64,000 bases of DNA from Escallonia rubra (GCA_033065855.1 JAVXUO010002842.1:124001-188000), one strand, 5' to 3'; shown: positions 9,904 through 22,110, counted from the stretch's first letter. Notes: a model not told the origin generated them from the letters alone. Numbers and translations are program-made.

Positions 9904-10186
9904 TCTTTACTAGAATTTTCTGTCAGATCTTTTAAGAAAGGCTTTTTAAAGAAAGAACAAAGCAAGAAAAGCTATACTTTAAGATCTTGAATCTTTCTCT
10001 GTAGTCCAAAGCTTGAGTCCAAAGTCTTTGTCATCCATGTCAAGGTCGTGCAAAGTCTCTGTCATCCATGTCAAGATTATGTCTTTGTTTGATTAAGATA
10101 GAACCTGAAATGTTTTATCTTAATAATATTGTCAGATTAATGTTAGATAATATAAGTCTGAAATCATCAAAATCAACAAGTCAACA

Positions 10187-10560
10187 AAAGTTACATTAAA
10201 TGTCTTTGATTATCTTATTGAGCCAGTGGACTGACGGTTTTTTACCCATAATAACATTTTAGATCAAGGAGTCGGTCCCTTGAAAGGCAAGGAGAATGTG
10301 TGAGGCACGGTGAGAAGACGGGCAAGGGGTCACTTGTACATTTGTGAATTAAGTTGTACTTACATAGTACAGTATGTCAACTTTGAGATCTGGCAGAGAG
10401 CTTACTAGGTGTGTTTTATAATAGTAAACTCTTTAATTTGGTATAATATGGTTTGATTACCAAGTGAGTTAGAATGAGTTGTATTATCAGTATGATGTGA
10501 TTAGCCTATGTGTTGTAATGCTCCAGCTGGGTTGAGATAACCCTAAGTTGGGGCGTTACA
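10187..10560 (+). repeat. Tekay 5' LTR, right piece
   Basis: Continues the LTR interrupted at 107; 10187-10191 is the duplicated aaagt. It matches 16991-17359 and ends with ggggcgttaca just before the primer site. Confidence 0.9.
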
Positions 10561-10564
10561 GTTG

Positions 10565-10576
10565 TGGTATCAGAGC
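10565..10576 (+). other. Tekay primer binding site (tRNA-Met)
   Basis: TGGTATCAGAGC, four bases after the LTR end, complementary to initiator tRNA-Met. Confidence 0.9.
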
Positions 10577-10728
10577 GTAGTTAAAGGCTGGGATAAGATC
10601 CTAAGGCCTTGTGTGGTTAGAGATTATTGAATATTGCATATTATATGGGGGTACTTATGCGGAGTTTTGTGTGTAAGTCTATAACAGAGCGAGAGCGCGG
10701 AGAGTGAAATCATGGAAACAATAGACAA

Positions 10729-12050
10729 ATGGCTGATGAAGGAACTCAAAGAATGAATAATCTTGAGTTTAATGCTGAAGGTCAGGATGGGCACAACCCA
10801 CAGGTAAATGTAGAAGGGCACTCCACTGGAAATAATAATCATATGACTAATAATGGATTACTGGAGGCTTGTCAGATACTCCAGCAAGTTGTAGATAAAA
10901 TGAGACAAATGGGTGGAAATCCCCCTGTAGATACAAATGTGCAAGAAGTAGTGAATGAAGGTAATGTTAGAGGTGTTCAACAAGTTGAGCAACCCCAAGA
11001 GATGTTGAATACTGCTCAGATGTTGGGAGATGGGGGTCTTACCCTTGATAGGTTATTTAAACTGATAAATAATCCATTCTTTGGGAAGCCAGATCCAACC
11101 TTAGCCGAGGAATGGTTGGCTAGAGCGGAGAAAATTCTTGATACTGCTAGGATTCTGAATTCTCAGAAATTGGTGTATACTAGCTTTATGCTCGAGGCTA
11201 GTGCAGAAAGATGGTGGAAATTGTTATCTATGAAGTGGGAGAGGGAAGGAGTCCCGTCGACTTGGAAAAACTTCAAAAGGGAGTTCACTAATAAGTATGT
11301 TCCAGCGGTGACCCAAGAGAGGAAAGAAGTAAATTTTATAAAGTTTGAACAGCGAAATATGTCGGTATCAGTTTATGAATCACAGTTTACTGATTTAGCC
11401 AGATCTTGTCCGCATCTGATGGATACCGAAGAAAGAAAAGTAAGAAAGTTTGTTAAAGGTCTGAATAAGGATCTTCGGGATAAGTTGATCCCTTTGCAGT
11501 TACAAACTTATATGGCAGTTGTTGATAGAGCATTGGCTATTGAGAATGATTTGGAAGAGCAAAAGAATGTTGATACAGAAGCATTTAGAGCACCGTCATA
11601 CGGTGGACAGGGAAACCGTAACAGTGGGAATGTGAACCCTGGTGGAAGGGGCCGAGGGAATACTTTACTTGGCATGGAAATTTTCAAAGGGCTTTACAAG
11701 GAAGAAATCATAATTTCTATGGAAATGGTCAGGGAAGAGGTCGAGGTAATCAAATGAGTGGTTATACTAGTAGTCAAGCTAGCTTTACAGCATCATCCCC
11801 AGGTGACAATAATAAAAGGAGAAATCAGACTGAGATATCAAGCACACAACCATCAAAGCAGGCAAGAATTGGAGAGCGATGTACGTATTGTAATTGGACT
11901 GGACATACAGAGAATGAATGTCACAGAAAGATGGGTTTGTGTATCAGGTGTGCTGAGCCTGGACATATTGGGAAAATTGCCCTTATTCTGGAAATCAAAT
12001 TATGCCTTGAGATAACCAAGGTAGAGGGAATCTGCAAAGGAATGCTGAGA
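10729..12050 (+). pseudogene. gag: Tekay gag, frameshifted
   Basis: The frame opens at MADEGTQRMNNLEF and contains a full retrotransposon gag (capsid) domain at about residues 105-275, with AEEWLARAEKIL, ERWWKLL, FKREFTNKYVP and VRKFVKGLNKDL. Around 11655-11670 the frame shifts; the Gly/Arg/Asn-rich linker and the nucleocapsid continue in another frame. There a first zinc knuckle CTYCNWTGHTENEC is intact. The second starts CIRCAEPGHIGK, but the frame is lost before its last Cys. These shifts would stop normal Gag-Pol synthesis. Confidence 0.85.
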
Positions 12051-12058
12051 GGCCAAGA

Positions 12059-15000
12059 GTGCAAGGACGAGTATATGCATTGGAATCTCAGGAAGTTCGA
12101 GATACTAGTGGAGTTATTGAAGGTACATTCACTATTTTCCAATGTGTTTCTAGAGTACTATTTGATCATGGTTCTACCCATTCATTTATTTCATCATATA
12201 TGGTGCCCATGTTACCCCAAGAACCTGAGTTGCTACCATATGTGTTGGATGTTAGCACTCCTCTAGGAGAAAGTACTCTAGTGAGTCTGATATATAAATC
12301 TTGTGCAATGATTATGGGTGAGCATACGGTATATGCTGACTTGATTGTTTTGCCTATAAGAGGATTTGATGTATTGTTGGGGATGGATTGGTTGTCATCT
12401 AATCGGGTATCACTAGATTGTTTTCATAATGCCGTGACATTTACTACATTTGATGGAGAATTATGTAAGTTCCAAGGTAGAAAGGATGGGGATATGAATA
12501 TTATTTTAGCTATTCGAGCAGAGAAATTACTCTCTAGAGGTTGTATGGGATATTTAGCTTATATGGTGGATAAGCATAAAGGAAATGTTAAAATAGAAGA
12601 TATACCTCTAGTAAATGAATTTGTGGATGTATTTCCTGAGGATGTCACAAAATTACCGGTTGAGCGGGAAATAGAATTTGTGATAGAATTATTGTCGGGA
12701 ACAGCCTCCATTTCAAAAGCGCCGTATAGGATGGCTCCGGCTGAATTGAGGGAGTTGAAGTCACAGTTACAAGAATTATTGGATAATGGGCTTATTCGAC
12801 CTAGTGTATCACCATGGGGAGCCCCAGTTTTAAGATGGTACAATGAGGTTGTGCATGGATTATCGGCAGTTGAATAGAGTAACAATAAAAAATAAGTATC
12901 CACTACCGCACATAGATGATTATTTTGATCAGTTACAAGGGGCAATGGTATTTTCTAAGTTGGACTTGAGATCTGGATACCATCAATTGAGGATAAGAGA
13001 TGAAGATATTCCAAAGACAGCTTTCCGTACAAGATATGGACATTATGAATTTGTTGTCATGTCGTTTGGATTGACGAATGCTCCTGCAGCCTTCATGGAC
13101 TTAATGCATCGAATTTTTAAGGAGTTTTTAGATCAATTTGAAATAGTTTTTATCGATAATATTTTGGTCTATTCAAAAAGTACAGAGGAGCATGAGCGTC
13201 ATTTGAGGATTGTACTCTAAGTACTACGGGATAAGAAATTGTATGCTAAGTTCAACAAATGTGAATTTTGGTTAAAGCAAGTGGCCTTCTTAGGTCATAT
13301 AGTGTTTGAAGCAGGGGTGACTGTTGACCCGTCTAAAATAAATGTTGTTTTGAATTGGCAAGTGCCAAAGAATGTAGCAGAAGTTAGAAGTTTCTTGGGA
13401 TTGGCGGGATATTATCGTCGATTTGTACAAGATTTTTCAAGGATAGCTGCACCATTGTCCACATTGACTCGGAAGGTAGTGGCATATCAGTGGACCGATA
13501 AGTGTGAGGCGAGTTTTCAGGAGTTAAAAACGAGATTAACTACAGCTCCAATTTTGACTTTGCCTAGTGGAATTAAGAATTTTGTGGTGTACAGCGATGC
13601 TTCAAAGGAAGGATTAGGCTGTATTTTGATGCAAGATGGCAAAGTTGTGGCTTATGCTTCGAGAAAGCTGAAGCCTTACGAACATAATTATCCAACACAT
13701 GATCTTGAGTTAGCAGCGATTATGTTTGCATTGCATAAGTGGAGGCATTATTTGTATGGTGCTAAGTTTGAAATTTTTACTGATCATAAGAGTTTGAAAT
13801 ACTTATTTTCTCAGCAAGATTTGAATATGAGACAGATAAGGTGGATGGAAGAACTCAATGATTATCACTGTACGATTCAGTATCACCCAGGTAAAGCCAA
13901 TGTTGTTGCAGATGCACTAAGTAGGAAAGTGCAAGTTGCTAGTTTAATGGTGAAAGAGTGGAAGATGATTGAGCAAGCTTGTTCATGGGAGTTATCTATT
14001 ACTGAGTCAGGAATTATTCTTGCAAATTTACAAGTGAAACCAGTGTTATTACAGAGAATCCAGGAGGAACAAGAAAGAAATTTAGAGTTGCAGAGAGAAG
14101 TGAAGGATAAAGATGGAACCTTTAAACCTGAGTTTTCTATAGATATTAATCGTGTTTTACGGTACAAAGACCGAATAGTTGTGCCTAACAATGAAGAGTT
14201 GAAAGGAGAGATACTGAAAGAGGCCCATAAGTCAAAGTATACAGTGCACCCAGGTAGAACAAAGATGTATCGGGATTTGAAATGTAATTACTGGTGGAAT
14301 AACATGAAAAGAGAAGTAGCTGACTTCGTTTCAAGATGTATTGTATGTCAACAAGTGAAAGCCGAACACCAAAGACCGGCGGGTCGATTGGAACCGTTAC
14401 CGGTACCCGAATGGAAGTGTGACCATATAACAATGGATTTTGTTACAGGATTGCCAAGGACTCGTGATGGGCTTGATTCAGTATGGGTGATTGTGGATAG
14501 ATTGACGAAATCTGCTCATTTCTTACCTGTACTTAAGACGTACTCATTGGATAAATTAGCCCGAGTGTATGTACAAGAAATAGTTCGATTGCATGGAATA
14601 CCAGTAAGTATTGTAAGTGATAGAGATCTAAGATTTACGTCTTATTTCTGGAAGAGTTTGCAAGGTGCATTGGGTACAAATTTGAGATTTAGCACAGCAT
14701 TTCATCCTCAGACTGATGGACAATCTGAGAGAACTATTCAAACATTGGAGGATATGCTTCGTGCATGTGTGATAGATTTCAAAGGAAGTTGGGATCAACA
14801 TCTGGCATTGATTGAATTTACTTATAATAACAGTTATCAGTCCAGTATCGGTATGGCACCATATGAAGTTCTATATGGACGAAAGTGACACTCACCAATT
14901 TGTTGGAGTGAAGTCGGAGAAAGGAGTTTAATTGGGCCATAAATAGTTCAAGAGACCACTGGAAAAAATCTGCAAATTCAGCAAAAGATTTTGACTACTC

Positions 15001-15485
15001 AAAGCCGACAGAAAAGTTATGCTGATAACAGACGAAGAGACTTGGAATTTTCAGTGGGAGATTTTGTATTTCTCAAGGTGTCACAATTCAAAGGAATAAA
15101 GCGATTTGGAAAGAAAGGCAAGTTGTCACCGAGATATATTGGCCCTTATGAAATATTAGATCGTGTTGGGAATTTGGCATACCGAGTCGCCTTTCCTGTA
15201 TCCTTAGAAGGAGTACATGATGTGTTCCATGTTTCTATGTTGCGAAAGTATAACCCTGACCCATCTCATGTGATAAGCCCTGAGCCAATATCAGTCCAAT
15301 CAGATTTGTCATATGAAGAGTTGCCGATTCACATTTTAGCTTTTGATGTGAAAGTTTTGAGAAATAAAAGCATTCCGTTGGTTAAAATTTTGTGGCAAAA
15401 TCATGAAGTAGAAGAATCCACGTGGGAAAAAGAGGAGGATATGCGAAGAGATTATCCGCATCTATTTGGTAAGTTTAAGTTATGA
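12059..15485 (+). pseudogene. pol: Tekay pol (PR-RT-RNase H-IN-chromodomain), broken
   Basis: The protease is read from about 12059 and keeps FDVLLGMDWL, but its active-site triad is DHG (LFDHGSTHSF) where Asp-Ser/Thr-Gly is expected. RT begins near 12640 and changes frame at about 12840. Its catalytic box reads FIDNILVYS instead of the usual aspartate pair, so one catalytic Asp is lost. A TAA at 13218-13220 interrupts it. From 13239 the RT thumb, RNase H ([22 protein letters not shown]) and integrase (HHCC zinc region, [29 protein letters not shown]) are open to a TGA at 14886; another stop follows near 14937. The tail from 14991 holds the integrase C-terminal fold (LSPRYIGPYEIL) and a chromodomain-like end (KILWQNHEVEESTWE), the chromovirus mark. 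Confidence 0.88.
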
Positions 15486-15506
15486 ATTTGGGGACCAAAT
15501 TTTTTT

Positions 15507-15519
15507 AAGGAGTGAAGGG
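15507..15519 (+). other. Tekay polypurine tract
   Basis: aaggagtgaaggg, directly before the 3' LTR start. Confidence 0.75.
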
Positions 15520-15849
15520 TGTGAGAACCCAACATTTCATATGCTTTTATTACATATTTAAGTAAGATTAGATGCATCACTTTATGTGAAAATGGTTATG
15601 ATGAACTATGCATAATAACATATTTGAATGTATGTTTAAATGTTAGACACCTTGAATTGAGTAAATTTTCTAAGAAGGTGAACGAACTGCTAGAAATGGA
15701 AAAGAGTATTTGATGTTTAGAAAGTTTAAATGATCACTTGGAATGACCAAAAATATTTTCAGAAGAGTTGGAAAGGAAAAATGGTGAAACCTTCAGCTGG
15801 GAGTAACCGGTTGTTGGCTGGACTGCCTGTGAATTGGTTTGCTTTTTGC

Positions 15850-16010
15850 AAAGAATTGTGACACCTCGTGCTTGTGACGTGTCAACCTAGCATTGTGACA
15901 CGTCGTGCTTCGAGCCTTGTCATGCTTTGCTTAGCCTTGTCATGCTTGCTAGGTGGCACAACCGTGTCTTGCCACCTCGTGCTTAAAGCCTCGTCGTGCT
16001 TGACTTTTCC
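15850..16010 (+). repeat. Degenerate tandem units upstream of Tekay TATA box
   Basis: Repeated phrases such as cttgtcatgct, gtgacacgtcgtgctt and gccacctcgtgctt occur here in the U3. The same units are expanded to about four copies in the solo LTR at 25468-26798. Confidence 0.7.
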
Positions 16011-16041
16011 ACCTCTTCACCTCTACTTGCTTCTAATTTGA

Positions 16042-16049
16042 TATAAAAG
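16042..16049 (+). promoter_or_regulatory. TATA box of Tekay 3' LTR
   Basis: TATAAAAG just after the tandem units; the same box appears reversed in the solo LTR (26072-26079). Confidence 0.65.
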
Positions 16050-17359
16050 ACCCAATTTACATGCTTAAATTCTCTTACCTCGTATTTTAGACAAAAAGTG
16101 CAAGAAAAGCAACCAAAAACCTCACAAAATCTAGAATTAAGGCTTGTTTTTTTAAAGGGAACCTCAAGCAATTGATTTGGAAAGTTTCTATGAGCTTCAA
16201 ACAGTGTTTTGAACGTGTTTTGAGGAGTATTTTGAAGGTGTTTCAAATCTGAAAATTTGGTTCTTTCATCTCTTCTTTAAGGTAAGATAGTTAAAGTTTT
16301 TTAATGGGCTTTTAAGACATGAATATGGATATATGCTATGTTAGCGTAACTCTTTTAGTATGAATTCTTTGTCCAACTTTTAAATACTTGTTAGCGACTT
16401 GTTAATAAGTGAATCTATTCATGTTTAACATATTGGAGGTTATGGAAGACGTGAAATAGGTTATGGTATGTGTGAATTATGGAATTATGTCAAATTCGAC
16501 ATGGTTAGAATATGGTTTTGGACATGTTTGTTAAGTTCTATAATTGAAGCTTAATTGCGGAATATAAATGATTATGTTACATGTTCAAGATGTTATGAAG
16601 ATGATGTTACATACTTTCATTGTAAGGGATGGTTGATATATTGTTGATGATTATTATGCCACCCCATTTAAATGATTGGGGGTTGATTTGATTGTGTTTG
16701 AGTAGCGGTGCACCGTATGAGCCGAACAGTTGTATCTCCGACTGCTACCCGAGGCAGTATCGGTATTCAATTGTTTTCGGTTACTTTGCCTTTGGCCGAG
16801 GCAAAGGTTGTGATCTTATACCCCGGGTGTGGTGACATAAGGGTGGTCTATTGATGGGATTAAATTCGGGAATTGTAAACTCTTGTAATGATCAACTAAG
16901 TGTGACCATGTGATATGTGTTATGTGCACATATAGAATTGCTTAATGTGATTGAATTGCAATAGCATGCATTATCAGTATTCTTGAGTTTAAAGTTACAT
17001 TAAATGTCTTTGATTATCTTATTGAGCCAGTGGGCTGATGGGTTTTTACGCATAATAACATTTTAGATCAAGGAGTCGGTCCCTTGAAAGGCAAGGAGAA
17101 TGTGTGAGGCACGGTGAAAAGACGGGAAAGGGGTCACTTGTACATTTGTGAATTAAGTTGTACTTACACAGTATGCCAACTTTGAGATCTGGCAGAGAGC
17201 TTACTAGGTGTGTTTTGTAATAGTAAACTCTTTAATTTGGTATAATATGGTTTGATTACCAAGTGAGTTAGAATGAGTTGTATTATCAGTATGACGTGAT
17301 TAGCCTATGTGTTGTAATGCTCCAGCTGGGTTGAGATAACCCTAAGTTGGGGCGTTACA

Positions 17360-18306
17360 CATGGAGAAGTCCAAGTTTGACAATAGAAGAAAGTATGAGC
17401 AAACATAGGGTGGACAAAGAAAGATAGGCAAGAGCTTTGCCAGGGTAGATTTGTAGGAGCTAACAGGCGTCAGCAATTTTTACAATCGGGACAACGGGGT
17501 GCCCAAAGGCCAGAGTATGGCAGAATCAGGGATTCAGGCCCCAATTGCTTATGGATTTAGACCTGGACAAAGTTCTGAAATTCAATCAGGGCATGGTATG
17601 GGATTTAGAGGAGCGCAGGGTGTAGAGGCTTGATCAGCTCAGGGTACTACACTTAGACGTTTTGAAGTTTGACTTACATAGAGTACCAGTCAGAGTGGTG
17701 GGTTAGCTTTTTTTGGTACCCCATGTGTCATGTGTGGGGGAATTTATGGTGATAAATCATGCCATAGATTTACTGGAAGGTGTTTTAGGTGTGGCAATGT
17801 GAAACATCTGGTTCGAGACTGTCCATTTGTTAGAAATAATCAGTCAAATTTTTGTTCGGCACCGGCAACTAGGGCATCAACAAGCAGTGTTCCTCGCCAG
17901 AAATAGGACAAGGAGGCCAATAGGGTAGAGGCCCAGGTCATCAGCTAGCCGTTATTTAATGTATGTTCAGGATGCTACTACACCCGATGATTCGGTGTCA
18001 GGTACACTATAGGTTAACCCATTAGATTTTCATATATTGTTCGAGTCTGAAGCGTCATATTTCTTTGTATCCTTTACTTTTACATGGCGATTGAGGGAGA
18101 AAATCCATCCTTTAGGAACTGATCTTGAGGTAGGCACTTTGTTGGGAGAGTCTTTGACTGTTTCTACGGTTCTCTGTGATTGTACAGTCTATATAGGGGA
18201 TAGAGATCTTCCTATGGATCTCATCTCGCTTGCTGTTCGAGGCTGTGATATCACAACCTATGATATCAAGGCAAGGACTTGTTATTTTCTAATCACGCAT
18301 CCGTAG
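17360..18306 (+). pseudogene. Older gypsy element: gag nucleocapsid and protease remnant
   Basis: This sequence flanks the Tekay LTR and is what the Tekay element landed in. It encodes a Gln/Gly-rich linker, then two zinc-knuckle-like segments: CVMCGGIYGDKSCH (near 17728) and CFRCGNVKHLVRDC (17781-17822). Further on, at 18037-18300, is a retropepsin relative (FESEASYFFV, GRDLPMDLISLAVRGCDI-like region) whose active-site Asp-Ser-Gly has become Glu-Ser-Glu. Stops separate the parts. It is a dead Ty3/gypsy gag-pol start whose 5' portion lies left of the window; its 3' LTR is 20055-25024. Confidence 0.75.
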
Positions 18307-20034
18307 ATTTTTAGGGGAAACCCTAGTAGTGTTTGGAATTTTTTAAGTTATGAGTAATAGTAAAGCTGGTGATTTGACTTGTGAGTGAGAATTGTGCTTT
18401 TGGATGAGTAACTGGTGTTAAGTCTAAAAATTGGTTTGAAAGTACGATAGAAGTGTGAGATTCTACCTTGTCATTTCGTTCATTCTTTTGTATATTGAAT
18501 TCAGTTGGGACTTAATTGAATATAAATCCTCTTTGAGACGTCGGAGAAGATGTCATTCATACTGAGTCCTTTTTTTTCCTTTTTTAGGATATTTATTTAT
18601 TTCTTCTGAATCTATTTGGACTTGATGGGATAGCATCTGACCAACTGGTCATAGGAAAGCTACGGATGCCATTAAGGACCAATAACTCCTATTGATTGTA
18701 ATTGCTTCGAGTCATTGGGTTGACTTTGTTTCGTCATATCTATACCATCATTTTTGTACTCGTTATTTCTCTGGAATGTCATAAAAGTGTATCATAAATC
18801 TCGAGAGCCAATAGGTATGATTTTGTTAAAGATTTTTGCGTTTTGATTGCTTGATTGTGATTATTGTTATTATTTGACCCCCATCACTGTTTCTTTAGTG
18901 TTTGTTTATTATGTTCTAAAATGGTAACATGCTATAATTTCTATTTGTAGTTAATCTGATTAACAGAATTCGTCTGTTGTCTATTCCCAAATGATCTGAA
19001 ATTTAACAACATGTCATGTATGCGTATCTTTACCTGATTTAGGATTTGCATAGTTTCACATGCCCTAATATGAGATTATATAGACTCCTAAGCCTCGGAT
19101 AATTGGTGAGTGAGTGTAGACTCTAAGAACATGGATTAGATTTGGATAATTTATTTGCTATTTTAGTAGAAGGTTGAGATTTTTCTTGAGCACGTAATAG
19201 TAGACCCCATACACTTACTTTTCGGAACCGAAAGGTTTTAATTGTTTAAACGAAACAGATGATCAAAGGAGAGGACTATAGATTTTTGGTAAATCATGTG
19301 ATTGTGGATCATAACGGATGTGATTACATGGAGCCTTAAACTCTAGTGAAGTGCAAGACATGCGAGTGCAGAACCAAATACACGTTAAGTTAAGCTAACA
19401 CATCTCCTCGTAATGAATTCGGTAACAGTTTGAACTCGTTAATTTAAGATATCAGGGTGCGCAGTACAAGCCTAGTGGCTACAGTTTTGCTGTCTGTTAT
19501 AATGTGTGAGGGCTTATCGCGGTTGATCATCCCTGATAGTGTTTATAGAGTGCATATCACATGTGACCATCATTTGGTATTTTAGTACACCTTAAGCTTA
19601 AGGTTAAGCTTGCCATCGTTAAGTAGATTGTGAAAATGATAGAGTCTCTGGTATAGTATCAGTATAATGCAATGGAAATTTGTTTAATTCGTTTTATTTA
19701 ATTCGTTTTATATGCGTCGTTTGATTTAATTCGTTTTATATGCGTCAAATTCGGAGCGGTGTAGATTAGTTCAATGAGTTTCGTAATAGCTAAGTCATCG
19801 TTCGTGAAGTTCCAAAACGGTTAGAGCGAAGTGATTGCCTGACGGGGTTTCAGTTAGCATTACGATTTGAAATTTAATTGTTTCGTTTGGGTCGTCATTA
19901 GGATAAACTTGGGTGCGAAGGTTAGATGTAGCTTAGCTACTATGTGGTAGTTATGAGAGTTATGCAACGAAAGCGTAGTGTCTAGACGTTATAAGTGATA
20001 GGAGATCCGAGATCAAATTTTGGAGGACAAAAAA
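18307..20034. other. Unassigned interior of older gypsy element
   Basis: No convincing RT, RNase H or integrase remains in any frame. The stretch is AT-rich with a short direct repeat near 19690-19745 (tttaattcgttttatatgcgtc twice). It sits between the protease remnant and the polypurine tract, so it is probably a decayed or internally deleted pol region. Confidence 0.5.
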
Positions 20035-20041
20035 TTTTTAT

Positions 20042-20054
20042 AAGGTGGGGAAGA
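20042..20054 (+). other. Polypurine tract of older gypsy element
   Basis: aaggtggggaaga follows a ggaggacaaaaaattttt stretch typical before gypsy LTRs and abuts the LTR start TGTAAATC. Confidence 0.6.
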
Positions 20055-20197
20055 TGTAAATCTGGTACTTTTTGGAGCGTTATAAAATAACTATATGTGC
20101 TCCGGAAAAAATAAACAAAGGATAATTTTGAGCAATGCTTAGAGATTAGTAGAGAATGAAATATTAAAATGAATTTGGGGTCAAATGTAATTTTGTA

Positions 20198-20615
20198 AAG
20201 TTTTAGGCATTTGTAAATATGGGAAACTTTGGGGGACTAAACCGTAAATTATTATTTTTAGATGAAAAATAATGAAATGAGTGGTATGTATATATATTTT
20301 GGTGATATTTAGGGTAAGTGTTAAATTAATAAAGACTAGAAAAGTTTTGGGGCAAATATGTAATTTTTGCAACTTTTGGAGTCATTTTGTAATTTTGAAA
20401 AACTTTGCGGGCCAAACTGTAATTTTTGAATGTTAGGGATTATGTGTCAAGATTTTAGAAACCATGTTATGTACAATTGCCACTTCTCTCATGTTGTTGA
20501 TGACTAATTTAGATATAATATAAAATAAGGATAAATGTTATAAAAGAAATAAAGGGAACTAAAGAAGAGAAATAGAAAGAAATTCGGAGAGAACAAAAAA
20601 AGGAAAACAAACAGA
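20198..20615 (+). repeat. Left arm of inverted repeat
   Basis: About 410 bp of LTR sequence repeated in reverse at 21697-22110. It runs from aagttttaggcatttgt to gaattcggagagaac. The arms are clearly alignable but diverged, with small indels. Confidence 0.82.
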
Positions 20616-20683
20616 AAGAGAAAAAAAAACATAGAAGGGAAGAACAGAGGGAAACAGAGCTCGGGGAATCAAAGAATGGGGTT

Positions 20684-21694
20684 GTATGTTTACAGTGTTT
20701 GTTTTCTATTTTCACAATGATGGCGAAAAATATGCTTTTTCGTGTACTTTTATCATTTTTGTATTCATTTCGGATACAATTATCCAAATAGTGTCAAAAA
20801 TATGAAAAACAGCCCAAGGGTATTTTCAGTGTTTTCCGACCAAGTGAACTCAATGCAGAAAAAACCAAAAAAGTCTCTCACTAATCTGACACATTAGATT
20901 CGTGCTCCCTCACCACCATGGCACCACCTCAAAGAACCAGACCCGTCACTGAATCACCACAAAGAATCACACCACAGCCACCATGCCCACCACTCAACAC
21001 TCAAACCTCATCTCCTCCGGCCATTTTGTTGCCAGACAGCCACCATAAACCACCACTACGCCAGATCGGACCTTTATAACGACATAGCGACACCCACACA
21101 GTCGCCACTCCACCATCATAACACTGTCTTCTCCAATCGCAACCCATGATGGCCAATATCTAACAACCGTAACACCATTTCAAACAACAAAAAAAGAGAT
21201 CTGGTAGGTGAAGAGATAGATGTCGTGTGTACTCTTTGTGGCCGTGGGGATAGATATTGCACCGAGCACCTCAGATCTGACATTATTCGCTTCGTTTATC
21301 GTCGTTTAGACCACCACCCATCTTGGGGCCAGAAACCATGGCAGTCACTCATCTTGAAGTCTTGCGTTTATCTGGAAGCCATGGCAGTCGCCCATTTTAA
21401 AGCCCTGCATTTATCCGGAAGCCATGACAGTCGCACATCTTGGGGCGACGGTATGTGGGGAAGCTCGTTGGAAAGGGCAGAGAATGGGGGGTGGGGGAGG
21501 GTGTGGGTCATGTAGGGTAGCTTCATATTATAAATAATAAGGATACAAGTAAAAAAGTGAAAATGAAAATAATATAAGTACACAAACCCGGCAGAAAAAG
21601 TAGCTAAATTTTTTTGGTGAAAATGATAAAAGTACGTGAACGTATTTTCTAACTGAATACGAAAATCATGAAAACGATTATCGTAAACGTACGG
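20684..21694. mobile_element. Non-autonomous TIR element (family X, copy 1)
   Basis: The ends form imperfect terminal inverted repeats of about 75 bp: GTATGTTTACAG...ACTTTTATCATTTTT at the left and the complement of GTACGTTTACGA...ACTTTTATCATTTTC at the right. The interior is CCACC-rich with no recognisable transposase. A related copy is at about 41585-42645. The class is probably Mutator-like from TIR length. No clean target duplication was found next to these ends. Confidence 0.55.
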
Positions 21695-21696
21695 GC

Positions 21697-22110
21697 CTTT
21701 TTTTTTTTTGTTCTCTTCGAATTTTTTTCTATTTCTCTTCTTTAGTTCCTTTTATTTTCTTTTATAACATTTATCCTTATTTTATATTATATCTAAGTTA
21801 GTCATCAACAACATGAGAGAGGTGGAAATTGTACATAACATGATTTCTAAAATCTTGACACCTAATGCCTAACTTTCAAAAATTACAATTTGGCTGCCAA
21901 GGTTTTCCAAAATTACAAAATGACCCCAAAAGTTGCAAAAATTGCATATTTGCCTCAAACTTTTTCTAATCTTTATTAATTTCACACTTACCCTAAATAT
22001 CACCAAAATATATATACGTACCACTCATTTCATTATTTTTCATCTAAAAATAATAATTTACGGTTTAGTCCCCCAAAGTTTCCCATATTTACAAATGCCC
22101 TAAAACTTTT
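21697..22110 (-). repeat. Right arm of inverted repeat
   Basis: Reverse complement of 20198-20615, so the RNA of this region could fold into a long hairpin with the family X element in the loop. Confidence 0.82.

Larger units (their letters stand above)
108..10186 (-). mobile_element. Complete Sirevirus-type Ty1/copia retrotransposon
   Basis: The element is 10079 bp, bounded by near-identical LTRs of 1250 and 1248 bp and by a 5-bp target duplication aaagt (103-107 and 10187-10191). It reads on the - strand: 5' LTR 10186-8939, primer site 8936-8925, gag 8870-6996, pol 7063-3998, third ORF 3590-1698, polypurine tract, 3' LTR 1357-108. Integrase before reverse transcriptase is copia order. A long gag with two zinc knuckles and a coiled-coil region, and an extra ORF between pol and the 3' LTR, are Sirevirus traits. 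By eye the LTRs differ at about seven substitutions and one 1-bp indel outside the 19-bp array, so insertion looks recent. Everything except the gag/pol junction is open. Confidence 0.93.
8939..10186 (-). repeat. Sirevirus 5' LTR
   Basis: A 1248-bp copy of 108-1357 lying upstream of gag in element sense. Differences from its partner are few: one G fewer in the G run near 8960, single-base changes near 8987, 9154, 9250, 9496, 9961, 10020 and 10135, and unit-level changes in the array. Confidence 0.93.
1..17359 (+). mobile_element. Tekay-type chromovirus (Ty3/gypsy), decayed, with nested Sirevirus
   Basis: This is a Ty3/gypsy element read on the + strand. It has a partial 5' LTR (1-107, then 10192-10560), a tRNA-Met primer site, gag, protease, reverse transcriptase, RNase H, integrase with a C-terminal chromodomain-like region, a polypurine tract and a complete 3' LTR (15520-17359). 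By alignment with the 3' LTR, about 1369 bp of the 5' LTR lie left of the window. The order of enzymes (RT and RNase H before integrase) is that of Ty3/gypsy, and the chromodomain-like tail fits the Tekay/Del clade. Several frameshifts and stops make it non-autonomous. The overlapping LTR parts differ at roughly ten positions in 370 by eye, so it is older than the Sirevirus inside it. Its left target duplication is outside the window. Confidence 0.88.
15520..17359 (+). repeat. Tekay 3' LTR, complete
   Basis: 1840 bp, beginning TGTGAGAACCC and ending GGCGTTACA. It gives the reference for the interrupted 5' LTR: window base 1 equals 16889 and the Sirevirus target is 16991-16995. The LTR family recurs as a solo LTR at 25468-26798. 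Confidence 0.92.
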
